From: Maritalea porphyrae
GTDB lineage: Bacteria > Pseudomonadota > Alphaproteobacteria > Rhizobiales > Devosiaceae
Reading direction: 5' to 3'
Assembly (NCBI RefSeq): GCF_027213965.1
Contig: NZ_JAPWGX010000001.1
Span: forward strand, 496,001-560,000
Length of the DNA: 64,000 nt
The position numbers and the translations under genes are program-made. The notes beneath the pieces are model-generated. The model was not told where the DNA came from. It was given only the letters and a program-made list of their open reading frames with translations, and ran no database searches. Of the stretch, positions 24,370-33,396 are shown piece after piece. Numbering within the stretch: the first letter of the stretch is position 1; each line of letters begins with the position of its first letter.

Positions 24370-25317
24370 ATGAAAACACCCAAACGCTTTGTTCCAACCC
24401 TCACAGAACTTCGCGCTTTAAGCGCCGTTTCAAGGCACAAATCTGTGTCAGCTGCAGCGGAAGAACTGAACGTCTCTCAGCCGACAGTGTCCTACCATAT
24501 CAAACGGTTAGAGGAGAGATGGGAAACTAAATTGTTCCGCACGCAAGGCCGATCATTGGTGCAAACCGAATTTGCACAAGACCTGTTGCATGATGTTTAT
24601 GCAATCAATGAAAGCATAGATAAACTCTCGCAAAGACTGAATGAAAAAGGCGCGCAAAAACCACTTTCCATCAGCACATCTTCTTCATTTGCTTCGATTT
24701 TTTTGGTGCCACGGATCGAGCAGTTTCGTCGCAGGTATCCGCAAACACCCATTAGGGTAAATGTTGCAAATCGATTTGTTGATTTTTCCGAGGATCAAAT
24801 AGACATCGCCATCAGGCTGCTCACCAAGCCGGCCCAAACGATGTCGTTGACCGAACCAAACATGGTGATCCCACTTCCCAACGAAACCATGCGCATCGTA
24901 TGCTCGCCGCAATATTTGGATGAACTCAAACAACAAACTGGCGACTTCAAAACTGACCCAACAAGTATTCTTGGGCATGCCAAAATCATCGATGAAGATG
25001 GTACTTTTTATTGGAGTAAGTTCTTATCCATTTACGCGCCAAGATTTACCGACGAAAGCCGCGCAGACTTATCCTACAATAATGCAGACTTGGTTTTGCA
25101 GAGCGCGATTGCTGGACAAGGCATTGCCATTGTGCGCGAACTATATGTTGCTGATGCCATTTCCAAAGGTGAACTTGTGGAGCCGTTTACAGCCACAATT
25201 CCTTGCGAGCGCATGTTTCAATTCGTCTTGCCCGAAACCCGCATGCAGTCTGCGGTGGGTCTGGCGTTTATCGATTGGTTGGGCAAAGAAATTCAAGCGG
25301 CCAAACTGCGGACATAA
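24370..25317 (+). CDS. LysR-type transcriptional regulator
   Basis: A 315-residue LTTR with helix-turn-helix AAAEELNVSQPTVSYHIKRLEERW near the N-terminus and an effector domain ISTSSSFASIFLVPRIEQFRR of the GcvA/AmpR-like subgroup. The start at 24370 is set by homology (the DNA-binding domain begins LTELRALSAVSRH) and by the promoter immediately upstream. It is divergent from the amino-acid ABC/PuuD-like unit and probably controls it. The gene appears to be leaderless. Confidence 0.88.
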   Translation: MKTPKRFVPTLTELRALSAVSRHKSVSAAAEELNVSQPTVSYHIKRLEERWETKLFRTQGRSLVQTEFAQDLLHDVYAINESIDKLSQRLNEKGAQKPLSISTSSSFASIFLVPRIEQFRRRYPQTPIRVNVANRFVDFSEDQIDIAIRLLTKPAQTMSLTEPNMVIPLPNETMRIVCSPQYLDELKQQTGDFKTDPTSILGHAKIIDEDGTFYWSKFLSIYAPRFTDESRADLSYNNADLVLQSAIAGQGIAIVRELYVADAISKGELVEPFTATIPCERMFQFVLPETRMQSAVGLAFIDWLGKEIQAAKLRT

Positions 25318-25432
25318 AACTAGACTGCGCGTTGAGCGCCCTTCAACCCGCTCACTGCGATCATTTCATTTTCTGTCTACAATTATTTGGGACATACTCT
25401 ACTCAAAACTGTGTGACGAAATGCATCGCACC

Positions 25433-26374
25433 TCATCTCGAGCCAACAGGCGTTTTCAACTGATTATACAACTGTTCAGTTTTCCGATCGTGAGAAGAGG
25501 CACCACCTAGACTTGAAACGCAAATTGAGGCTTGTTTGTTCCCCGCCAACAAACATTCGGCTGAAGTCCTGCCATCAAGCCATGCCGAGATAAACCCTGC
25601 ATTGAAGGCATCGCCGGCCCCGGTTGTGTCAACCACCTCTCTCGCAATTGCTGGCGAATGAATTTGATCGCCACTTTGGATCAGAGACGCACCATCGGCA
25701 CTTTTTTTGACGACCACAAGGCAGCTTTCGCCAAATGTTGCGTTTACATCTGACGCCACAATCTCATCGGTTTGCAAAATAAACTGCAGCTCTGCTAGGT
25801 TTGGCAAAAAAACATCAACTTGTGAGATCAATTTTGTGGCGTCACGATGATGCATCGCACCCTCATCCCAAGAGCAATCAAGCGAGACTGTTAGGTGTGC
25901 TTGGCTCGCCCAATCCAAGAGCTGTGGGCATTCAATCAGCGTTGCCAGCTCGGCAATATGCAGGTGACGATATTCGCCGCTCTCAAGTTCCTTTTGGCAG
26001 GCCGCAGGTACTGCAAAACCGCCTCTTCTTGTCAAAAATGCTCTGTCACCATTATGGGCCATGGCAATTGTGGTTTGAATTCCCCATTCGGGCGACGCCA
26101 CAACACAGGGGCCAACATCAATATCTGCAGAAAAAATCTCTTCGTGAATGAGGGCATCAAAAGGTGCAGCCGGCAAAACAGCACAAAGCGCGGTGGTTTT
26201 TCCACAACTCACAAGGTGTGCTGCCGTTATGTAGGCGCCGCCGCCCGCATGCACGCCAAATTTATCGGCGAAAACTTCTTCACCGAGAACGGGCATGCGC
26301 GCAAATTCAGAAAACACGAAATCGCAATACACCCGCCCTACGGTAAGGATTTTACCGGACTTGCCTATACTCAC
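25433..26374 (-). CDS. PfkB-family carbohydrate kinase
   Basis: A 313-residue ribokinase-fold kinase. N-terminal GGGAYITAAHLVSCG (substrate-side Gly-rich motif) and C-terminal VDTTGAGDAFNAGFISAWLDG with the catalytic Asp are complete. It phosphorylates a sugar or nucleoside hydroxyl; the substrate cannot be predicted from the motif. The GTG start overlaps the ATPase stop by 4 bp, making it the last gene of the sugar ABC operon 32013-25433. It should act on the imported sugar after processing by the lyase and deacetylase encoded nearby. Confidence 0.88.
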   Translation of the reverse strand: MSIGKSGKILTVGRVYCDFVFSEFARMPVLGEEVFADKFGVHAGGGAYITAAHLVSCGKTTALCAVLPAAPFDALIHEEIFSADIDVGPCVVASPEWGIQTTIAMAHNGDRAFLTRRGGFAVPAACQKELESGEYRHLHIAELATLIECPQLLDWASQAHLTVSLDCSWDEGAMHHRDATKLISQVDVFLPNLAELQFILQTDEIVASDVNATFGESCLVVVKKSADGASLIQSGDQIHSPAIAREVVDTTGAGDAFNAGFISAWLDGRTSAECLLAGNKQASICVSSLGGASSHDRKTEQLYNQLKTPVGSR

Positions 26375-27429
26375 AGAATTGAATTCTGAGTTTGTGTGTC
26401 AAAGAAATGAATTTCATCTGCTGGCGCATTCAAACGAACGATATCGCCCATTTGCGGATGCTGTCGACCCGGCGCACTGGCAATGACTTCATTGTCCCCC
26501 ACTTGCACATAAAGCAGCGTTTCGGTCCCCAATGGCTCAACCAGCAGTACTTTGCCCTCCATCAAACAGGGTGCCCCGTCCGCAACGGGCACCAATGCAC
26601 TTGGCCGTATGCCAATCGTGATGCTGTCCACCTTGGTATCCCTTGGCAAGTCTATCGTTAGATTGTCAGCTACCTGCACACCTTTATCGGTACGTTGACC
26701 TTCCAACATGTTCATTGAAGGCGCACCGATGAACTGAGCGACAAACATATTTTTCGGACTTTGAAAAACTTGCGAAGGCGTTCCAACCTGCTGAATGTAA
26801 CCATCTTTCATAATCACAATTCGATCCGCCAGTGTCATGGCTTCGACTTGGTCGTGGGTCACAAAGATGATTGTCGTCCCCACACGTTGGTGCAGTTTTT
26901 TGATTTCCAACCGCATTTGCGTGCGCAATTGGGCATCCAAATTTGAAAGCGGTTCATCAAACAAAAACACCGCTGGATCGCGAACCATTGCCCGGCCGAT
27001 TGCAACTCTTTGGCGTTGACCACCGGATAATTGGGAGGGCTTACGATCAAGCAGATCGGTCATGCTCAACAACGCCGCGACCTCTTCGATCTTCTTTTCT
27101 TTTTCTTCCTTTGGCAGCTTTGCCGTGTGCAGACCGAAACCGATATTTTTGCGCACACTCATATGCGGGTAAATCGCGTAGTTTTGGAACACCATCGCAA
27201 TATTGCGCTCTTTTGGCTCCAAGTTATTGACCACTAGATCATTGATTTGAACTTCGCCTTCACTGACCTCTTCAAGCCCGGCAAGCATGCGCAACGTGGT
27301 TGATTTACCGCACCCAGAGGGTCCAACAAAAACAATGAACTCACCGTCACTCACCTCGAGATCTATGCCATGAAGGACCTCGGTTTTACCGTATCTTTTC
27401 GTCAGTTTTTTGAGTGAAACAGTTGCCAC
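26371..27429 (-). CDS. ugpC: Carbohydrate ABC transporter ATP-binding protein (UgpC/MalK family)
   Basis: A 352-residue ATPase: Walker [11 protein letters not shown]-loop MVFQNYAIYPHMSV, signature [19 protein letters not shown], Walker [17 protein letters not shown] and the C-terminal TOBE/OB regulatory domain (ITIGIRPSAL). A GTG start follows the upstream stop after one base. It energises the permease pair at 28924-30702. Placement after the lyase gene shows that the enzyme and transporter genes are interleaved in one operon. Confidence 0.93.
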   Translation of the reverse strand: MATVSLKKLTKRYGKTEVLHGIDLEVSDGEFIVFVGPSGCGKSTTLRMLAGLEEVSEGEVQINDLVVNNLEPKERNIAMVFQNYAIYPHMSVRKNIGFGLHTAKLPKEEKEKKIEEVAALLSMTDLLDRKPSQLSGGQRQRVAIGRAMVRDPAVFLFDEPLSNLDAQLRTQMRLEIKKLHQRVGTTIIFVTHDQVEAMTLADRIVIMKDGYIQQVGTPSQVFQSPKNMFVAQFIGAPSMNMLEGQRTDKGVQVADNLTIDLPRDTKVDSITIGIRPSALVPVADGAPCLMEGKVLLVEPLGTETLLYVQVGDNEVIASAPGRQHPQMGDIVRLNAPADEIHFFDTQTQNSIL

Positions 27430-27430
27430 C

Positions 27431-28927
27431 TCAATTCCCCCTTTTAGAAGCTAGCTGGTTGAACGATTTTTCACGTTCGTCATCTGCCACTTGTTGTTTT
27501 TTAAGGTTAGCTGCAAGGTTTTCTTTGAACAGCTTTATCTGCTTTTGGTATCCGTCTAACGACGCGCGCAAGGCATCTGGGCCCGGCCCGCCAAATCGGT
27601 CTCGAACTTTTACAAAGTGTTCAGCGGCCACCGCGCGCTGATACATCTCGAGATCCAAACAGGATTTTTGGCCGATGGATTCACCAAAATGCACCAAGAA
27701 ATCTTCGTACCCTTGTGCCAAACCAACGTTCTTTGCGATCACTGACTTGGCGGTTTGTGCTGCCACTTCGTGCGCTTGGCGGAACGACAATCCGTCTTTG
27801 CGCACAAGCGTATCAGCCAACTCGGTTATCGTGATGCAAGACGCATCCGTGTTTTGGCGCACTTTATCTGCATTGATTGAAAGGGCTGGAACAAATGCGC
27901 TAAGAAGCTGCAAAACACGGCCACCACTCTCAAACGCGGCGTACCCGGCCTGTTGCACTTCCCCCTCACTATCGTTCATATCGGTGAACGGGGTATTGTG
28001 CATATTGTTGACCATCATGTCACAGCGCCCAACGCTCAAAGATGACAACAGCCGTAGATGTTCTATTGGCACCGGATTGCGTTTTTGCGGCATAATCGAG
28101 CTGATCTGAACAAAGCTGTTTGGCACATAGAGTTGACCAACTTCAAAAGCACTCCAAAACTGAAAATCCTGAACCAAACGCCCCAGATGTAAAAACAGTA
28201 GTTTCATAGCTGAATAAAGTCCGGTCACGTAATCAACGGACGCGATGCACCCATACGCGTTTTCCTGTGGCGCGCCAAAACCAAGCAAATTTGCCATGCG
28301 ATGGCGATCAATTGGAAAACCACTGGTTGTGATGGCTGCGGCCCCCATTGGGCATTTATCCAAAGACTTACGTGCAAGTTCCAAGCGCTCAATATCGCGC
28401 AACAACACTTCGGTGGCCGCACCCAAATAGTGCCCAAAGGTACTGGGTTGGGCAGGTTGGCCATGGGTATAAGCGACAATCAGTGTGTCACTTTCCCTTT
28501 GGGCCGTTGAGACCATTTGGTCCGCCAAATTTTGGGCCAGTGCAAGCAGAGCGTCCGTGCGTTGCTGAAGCACCAACTTAAACACGGTATGGTCCATGTC
28601 GTTGCGACTGCGGGCTGTGTGCAAAGCGCCAGCGATATCGGGTCCAAGTCGAGATTTGAGCTCCGCTTCAACCAGAAAGAAATAGTCTTCGAATTCGCCG
28701 GTATATTGCAGACCGTCAACATCAACATTTTGGTCAATGTGAAGCAGCGCATTTGCTATTTTTGCTGCGGTTTCTTCATCAACGATCTTTGTTTCGGCCA
28801 GCATCACCAGATGAGCTTGATTGATCGCTCGAATTGGCTGCACATAGTGCGCCTTGGCCCCTTCGAAAAGCGGAGCCAAAACGGTATCTTTGTAAGTCTC
28901 ATTCGGAAATTTAGTTGTGTCCTTCAT
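27431..28927 (-). CDS. Argininosuccinate lyase-like protein (aspartase/fumarase superfamily)
   Basis: A 498-residue homotetrameric-type lyase. Superfamily motifs: HTARSRND at 103-110, catalytic His in THGQPAQPSTFGHYL from residue 154, and the flexible catalytic Ser loop SSIMPQKRNP at 276-285. It lacks the N-terminal WGGRF of canonical argininosuccinate lyase and has MD for the QV after RSRND, so it is a divergent branch. A biosynthetic ArgH would not normally lie inside a sugar ABC operon. It overlaps the next permease gene by 4 bp. I infer elimination of fumarate from an N- or O-succinyl/malyl-type conjugate, not arginine synthesis. Confidence 0.75.
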   Translation of the reverse strand: MKDTTKFPNETYKDTVLAPLFEGAKAHYVQPIRAINQAHLVMLAETKIVDEETAAKIANALLHIDQNVDVDGLQYTGEFEDYFFLVEAELKSRLGPDIAGALHTARSRNDMDHTVFKLVLQQRTDALLALAQNLADQMVSTAQRESDTLIVAYTHGQPAQPSTFGHYLGAATEVLLRDIERLELARKSLDKCPMGAAAITTSGFPIDRHRMANLLGFGAPQENAYGCIASVDYVTGLYSAMKLLFLHLGRLVQDFQFWSAFEVGQLYVPNSFVQISSIMPQKRNPVPIEHLRLLSSLSVGRCDMMVNNMHNTPFTDMNDSEGEVQQAGYAAFESGGRVLQLLSAFVPALSINADKVRQNTDASCITITELADTLVRKDGLSFRQAHEVAAQTAKSVIAKNVGLAQGYEDFLVHFGESIGQKSCLDLEMYQRAVAAEHFVKVRDRFGGPGPDALRASLDGYQKQIKLFKENLAANLKKQQVADDEREKSFNQLASKRGN

Positions 28928-29808
28928 CCTTTAAGACCTGCCATGACGACACCGCGAATGATGTATTTTTGGAATATCAAGAAGACGATCAAAGTTGGAA
29001 TCGTCGCCAAAGCCGCACCAGTCATAATCAGTTCCCATTCAACAGATTGCTCAACACTGAACGTGGTTAGTCCCACTGGCAATGTGTACAATTCAGGACT
29101 ATTGGTCACGATAAGCGGCCAGATGAATGCGGTCCAATTGCCGAGAAACACAAATATGGCAAGCGCGGCAAGAGCTGGTGTCACCATGGGCATTGCCACG
29201 CGCCACCAAATCTCAAATTCGTTCAACCCGTCTATGCGGGCCGCTTCAAGAAAATCATCAGGCACTGTCTCAAAGAATTGCTTCATCAAGAATGTACCAA
29301 AAGCGGTCATAACGCCGGGAAACATGATGCCCCAATAGCTATCCAACCAGCCGAATGTTTTTGCCATCATGTACCAGGGAATAATCAGCATTTCTGTTGG
29401 GATCATAAGCGTTGAAAGGATCGCTATAAAAACGATCATCCGACCGCGGAACTCAAATTTGCAAAGCACATACCCAACCAGAGAGTCGAAAATCACAGCA
29501 GAAACGGTTGTCGCGGTGGCGATGATTAGCGAGTTGAAGAACCAGCTATAAAAACGGCCGTCTTCCAAGACGTACACATAATTGTCTAGTGTTGGCTCAT
29601 CGGGGATAATCGACAGATTGTAGATTTCATGCGGCCATTTCAAAGAAGTGGAGAGCATATAAACGATGGGCAGTACCATGAGAATTCCGCCGCCGAACAA
29701 GAGAACCCATCGCGCGATTTGCCCTATGTCAAATTGGTTTCTCCTCGGCATTGTTTTGGCCACATCGAGCGTGGCTGAAGAGCCTTTTATGCTTGCTGAG
29801 TTCGCCAT
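28924..29808 (-). CDS. Carbohydrate ABC transporter permease (MalG family)
   Basis: A 294-residue inner-membrane permease with six predicted membrane segments. The EAA loop EAARIDGLNEFEIWWRVAMPM is clear, and the C-terminus IFQKYIIRGVVMAGLKG is a family hallmark of CUT1 MalG-type partners. The start codon abuts the stop of the MalF-type gene. It works with that protein and the UgpC-type ATPase. Confidence 0.92.
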   Translation of the reverse strand: MANSASIKGSSATLDVAKTMPRRNQFDIGQIARWVLLFGGGILMVLPIVYMLSTSLKWPHEIYNLSIIPDEPTLDNYVYVLEDGRFYSWFFNSLIIATATTVSAVIFDSLVGYVLCKFEFRGRMIVFIAILSTLMIPTEMLIIPWYMMAKTFGWLDSYWGIMFPGVMTAFGTFLMKQFFETVPDDFLEAARIDGLNEFEIWWRVAMPMVTPALAALAIFVFLGNWTAFIWPLIVTNSPELYTLPVGLTTFSVEQSVEWELIMTGAALATIPTLIVFLIFQKYIIRGVVMAGLKG

Positions 29809-30702
29809 CTATTTATCCCTCATAATGTAGAGTTGAGTCAGGCTTACGATCAGCAAGACGGTGAATAGAACAACGGTTTGCGCGGCGGCATAGCCCATAT
29901 CGAACGAGCTGAAAGCTGTTTCATAGATCATCAAAACCAAAGGCTTGGTCGAGTTTAGCGGACCGCCAGGGTTGTTTGATGTCATGTTAAAGACTTGGTC
30001 GAAAATTCGCAGGAAGCCAATTGACGACAGCACAACAAGAAATACGATTGTCGGCTTAAGCAATGGCAGCGTTATGCGCCAGAGTGTGGTCCAAGACCCA
30101 ACCCCGTCAATGCGCGCTGCTTCATAATATGTTTGCGGTATGGCCCTCAATCCGGCCATAAAAATGATGATTTGAAAACCCAGGCCAGCCCACACAGCTG
30201 GTGCCAAAATCGATGGAAGTGCCCATGTGGTTGAGTTCAAAAACTCAAATTGTGGAATGCCAATTGTGGCAAGGGCATTGTTGAACAAACCGATCGGTAC
30301 GGGCTGATAGAACCATCTCCACAACCATGCCATAGCAACAGTTGAGGTCATGAAAGGCAGAAAATACAATGCTCTGATGGTGCCATGCATAAAGCGGACC
30401 TTGTCCAAATTATAGGCAATGACAAACGAGATCAAAAGACTAATTGGAGTGCCGAGCAACAAATAGATAAAAGTGTTTTTGAATACTTTCCAGAATACGG
30501 GATCGGCAAATAATTTGGTGTAATTGTCAATGCCTGTCCACGTGCGTGCGCCCAAGAGGTTCCATTCCTGAAATGACAGTGCGATCGCGTTAAAAGTCGG
30601 ATAAAAGCGGATCAAACAATAAAATATTGCTGGCACAGCTAAAAAGGTCCATGCCCACACAACTTGTTTTTGCTTTATGGTCAGCGCACCATAGAAATTC
30701 AT
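29809..30702 (-). CDS. Carbohydrate ABC transporter permease (MalF family)
   Basis: A 297-residue permease with membrane segments beginning WTFLAVPAIFYCLIRFYPTF and the EAA loop EAARIDGVGSWTTLWRITLPL. The ATG at 30702 has GGAGAG upstream; the longer frame crosses the intercistronic hairpin and is not used. It is the second gene of the operon after the solute-binding protein and is immediately followed by the MalG-type gene. CUT1 family. Confidence 0.92.
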   Translation of the reverse strand: MNFYGALTIKQKQVVWAWTFLAVPAIFYCLIRFYPTFNAIALSFQEWNLLGARTWTGIDNYTKLFADPVFWKVFKNTFIYLLLGTPISLLISFVIAYNLDKVRFMHGTIRALYFLPFMTSTVAMAWLWRWFYQPVPIGLFNNALATIGIPQFEFLNSTTWALPSILAPAVWAGLGFQIIIFMAGLRAIPQTYYEAARIDGVGSWTTLWRITLPLLKPTIVFLVVLSSIGFLRIFDQVFNMTSNNPGGPLNSTKPLVLMIYETAFSSFDMGYAAAQTVVLFTVLLIVSLTQLYIMRDK

Positions 30703-30721
30703 AATTCTCTCCAAACGAGCA

Positions 30722-30748
30722 AGTGGCCCCACAAATTGCGGGACCACT
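30722..30748 (-). other. Intercistronic hairpin after the sugar-binding protein gene
   Basis: Arms AGTGGCCCCAC and GCGGGACCACT (wobble pairs) with a 5-nt loop, 12 bp after the binding-protein stop and 20 bp before the MalF start. No T tract. It likely protects the highly expressed binding-protein message. Confidence 0.6.
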
Positions 30749-30759
30749 AAGGTCAAGGG

Positions 30760-32013
30760 TTAGTTGTAGTACTCGTCTAGAATTTTCTGCTCTTCGGCAG
30801 CTGCAGCAGCGATGGCATCCTCGGGAGACTGGCCCTCAAGGAAAATGCGCTGTGTTGCATCCATCAGAACTTGACGCTGGCCGGACTCGTTAGCAAATAC
30901 CGTCGTTTTTGCGTAACCCAAACCGTTGATGAATGGCCCAAACACTGGGTTCATCTTGTTTTCGTCAGTTAGTCCAGCAGAAGGTTTAGCGGGCAGTTCG
31001 CCAACTGTATCAAGCCAAATCTGCATAGCCTCATCTGTTGTAATGAACGCTATAAACTTCTTTGCAGCTTCGGCTTTTTCACCAGTCGCTTTTGAAGTTA
31101 GAGCGTTTACCCAATAGCTTGAGTAGTTGGATTTCATGCCATCTGGACCGGCCGGAAGCTCTGCAACGCCCCACTCAAGTCCGCGAGTGCTGTCCAATGC
31201 GCCAATGCGGAAAGACCCGTCGATGTGCATGCCTGCACGACCTGCCTTAAAAGCAGCTTGTGGCTCATCCATAAATCCAAAACTTGTGACTTCATGAACA
31301 GTCTGAAGATCGGTGTACCATTTCAGCGCAGCCGCGCCCCCAGCATCTGCGTAGGTGACTTTAGCGTTTGAAGCGTCATATGGCGCCCCACCAAATTGGC
31401 GAACAAGTACTTCGCGGAACCAGTGATGATCCTGAGCGTTCATGCCGGTTGTGATACCAACTTGTGTCAAGTTGCCTGAGCCGTCTTTTTTGGTCAGTTT
31501 TTTCGCTGTTTCAATCAACTCATCCAGCGTTGCTGGCGGTGCTTCAATGCCCGCTTCAGCAAACAAACGCTTGTTATAGAACAAAGCGAGCGAGCGAACC
31601 GCTGTCGGCAAGGCCATATATTGGCCGTCTCGTTTCATCGCCTGAACCATTGGGAAATACTCAGCCTCAATTTGTTCTGGTGGGAACATATCGGTTGGCA
31701 GAGGCGTAATGAGCTCTGCATCAACATAGTCGTTCAACCAGCCATAAAACAGTTGGACAACATCTGGGCCTTCGCCAGCTGGAATAGCTGCTGCGACCTT
31801 TGTGCGATAGTCAGCGTAGGGAAATGTGGTTTGCTTGACAGTGATATCAGGGTTCGCTGCTTCAAACTTCTCGATGAGAATATCCATCGCTTGAATTCGC
31901 GCGTCAAAAATATACTGCCAATATTCAATTTCTACCGCCAGACTGGCCCCAGATGACATGGCAACAACAGCGCCAGTGGTCAACCCGAGTAGCTTCTTCT
32001 TCCATGAAGTCAT
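30760..32013 (-). CDS. Extracellular sugar-binding protein (CUT1 ABC transporter)
   Basis: A 417-residue family 1 solute-binding protein. Signal peptide MTSWKKKLLGLTTGAVVAMS with cleavage near SLA-VE; mature part begins EIEYWQYIFDARIQAMD, followed by FEAANPDITVKQ and GPDVVQLFYGWLNDYVDAEL. The ATG is preceded by GAGGAGGAAAT. It is the first gene of a six-gene operon (binding protein, MalF, MalG, lyase, UgpC, PfkB), divergent from the ROK/PIG-L pair. The ligand is likely a sugar or amino-sugar conjugate. Confidence 0.92.
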   Translation of the reverse strand: MTSWKKKLLGLTTGAVVAMSSGASLAVEIEYWQYIFDARIQAMDILIEKFEAANPDITVKQTTFPYADYRTKVAAAIPAGEGPDVVQLFYGWLNDYVDAELITPLPTDMFPPEQIEAEYFPMVQAMKRDGQYMALPTAVRSLALFYNKRLFAEAGIEAPPATLDELIETAKKLTKKDGSGNLTQVGITTGMNAQDHHWFREVLVRQFGGAPYDASNAKVTYADAGGAAALKWYTDLQTVHEVTSFGFMDEPQAAFKAGRAGMHIDGSFRIGALDSTRGLEWGVAELPAGPDGMKSNYSSYWVNALTSKATGEKAEAAKKFIAFITTDEAMQIWLDTVGELPAKPSAGLTDENKMNPVFGPFINGLGYAKTTVFANESGQRQVLMDATQRIFLEGQSPEDAIAAAAAEEQKILDEYYN

Positions 32014-32130
32014 TTCGATTTCCTCCTCATCGATTTCACCTCAGCGCAGAAATTGTCAGTATAATCAATTGTGTAGCTGAATTATCTGACAGACTCTTAG
32101 GTTTTGTTTCCGGCTGATTGAGACAAAGTG

Positions 32131-32181
32131 TTGACCATCTGAGCAAACAAATCAATACTTAACTCAAGTTAGTTGAGTAAA
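32131..32181 (+). promoter_or_regulatory. Promoter and ROK operator candidate
   Basis: TTGACC (32131-32136), 17 bp and AATACT (32154-32159) form a plausible promoter for the ROK gene. It is directly followed by the inverted repeat TTAACTCAA-gttag-TTGAGTAAA (32159-32181, one mismatch), an ideal position for autorepression. The divergent binding-protein promoter should lie in the same 190-bp gap. Confidence 0.5.
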
Positions 32182-32202
32182 TAATTTCTGATCGGAGGAA
32201 AC

Positions 32203-33390
32203 ATGCCTATCGGAATCGTTGGCGGAAATGCGGAGCGTAATCGAGACCACAACCAAAGAGTTGTGCTTGAATATGTGCGCACAAATGAGCCGGCCGGGCG
32301 CGCAGAGATCGCACGCAGCTGTAGTTTGAGCATCCAAGCTGTTTCCAATATTGCCGCTGTTTTGGAATCCCAAGGATTGCTCAAACCTGACGGTCACAGA
32401 ACCGGCGTTCGGGGAAAACCTGCTTTGCAATACCGCTTCAACCCCGACGGGGCATTTGCTGTTGGTGTTGAACTTCGCCCAGATGCAATTGTTGTGTCCT
32501 TGCTCAACCTGTCAGGCGAATTGTCATATTCTAAGCGCATAACCAGCGTGGTAGCCGATCCACAAACGGCTGTGCTGCAAATCCTGGGTTTGTTGGAAGA
32601 AGCAATGACTGAAACAAACCGCGAAAGGTCCCATCTTTTAGGGGCTGGAATCGTGATGCCGGGACCATTTGGGCAAACAGCCCTGACCAGTGCAGGTGAA
32701 GCGGTGTTACCGGGTTGGGACAACCTAGATCCACAGGAAGTTTTCGAAAAATCGTTGAACTGCCCAACATTGATTGAAAATGATGCGACCGCCGCGGCCG
32801 TATCGGAGCGTGTTGCAGGCGTTGCAAAGGGGCTGGACGATTTTTGCTTCGTTTATTTTGGGGCAGGCATCGGCCTTGGCGTAATTTCAAACGGACATAT
32901 CCAACGCGGTGCATATGGCAACGCCGGTGAAATTGGCCATATCATTACCCAGTTTCAAGGGAACCAATGCGCATGCGGCAACAAAGGTTGCTTGGAAACA
33001 TATGCCAGTAGATTTGCAGCAATCCAATATATGCAAAAGTTTGGCATCGACCTTTCAACAGGTGCCGATTTCGCAAAATTGTTGCAAGAATCTAACCCAC
33101 ATATGTTGGACTGGCTTGATCAAGCGGGGGGGCACTTGTCGCAGGTTATCGGCACGCTTGAAAACTTATATGATCCCCAAACAATAATTCTAGGCGGCGC
33201 ACTTCCAGACACGGTTATTGATGCCCTTATTGAGAGGATTGAGCTTCCAGTTGGCTCCGTATCTAACCGTGCCGATCGCCAAATCGCGCGGTTGGTACGT
33301 GGCTTTTCTGGCCGACAAACCGCTGCCATCGGTGGTGCGGCAATGGTCATCCATCAAACAATCACACCTTCACATTTAACCCTAGCCTAG
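32203..33390 (+). CDS. ROK-family transcriptional repressor
   Basis: A 395-residue NagC/XylR-like protein. The N-terminal winged helix (GRAEIARSCSLSIQAVSNIAAVLE) joins a sugar-kinase-like ROK domain with AGIVMPGPFG, IENDATAAAVSE, FGAGIGLGVI and the zinc-binding CACGNKGCLETYAS segment. The ATG lies 5 bp after GGAGG. Divergent from the sugar ABC operon and followed after 6 bp by the PIG-L gene. It presumably senses the imported sugar or its phosphate and represses both directions. Confidence 0.9.
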   Translation: MPIGIVGGNAERNRDHNQRVVLEYVRTNEPAGRAEIARSCSLSIQAVSNIAAVLESQGLLKPDGHRTGVRGKPALQYRFNPDGAFAVGVELRPDAIVVSLLNLSGELSYSKRITSVVADPQTAVLQILGLLEEAMTETNRERSHLLGAGIVMPGPFGQTALTSAGEAVLPGWDNLDPQEVFEKSLNCPTLIENDATAAAVSERVAGVAKGLDDFCFVYFGAGIGLGVISNGHIQRGAYGNAGEIGHIITQFQGNQCACGNKGCLETYASRFAAIQYMQKFGIDLSTGADFAKLLQESNPHMLDWLDQAGGHLSQVIGTLENLYDPQTIILGGALPDTVIDALIERIELPVGSVSNRADRQIARLVRGFSGRQTAAIGGAAMVIHQTITPSHLTLA

Positions 33391-33396
33391 GCGAAT

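Noticed and set aside
28517-29338. 273-codon open frame on the + strand
   Set aside because: Antisense to the lyase and MalG-type permease genes, both clearly real; no ribosome-binding site or domain.
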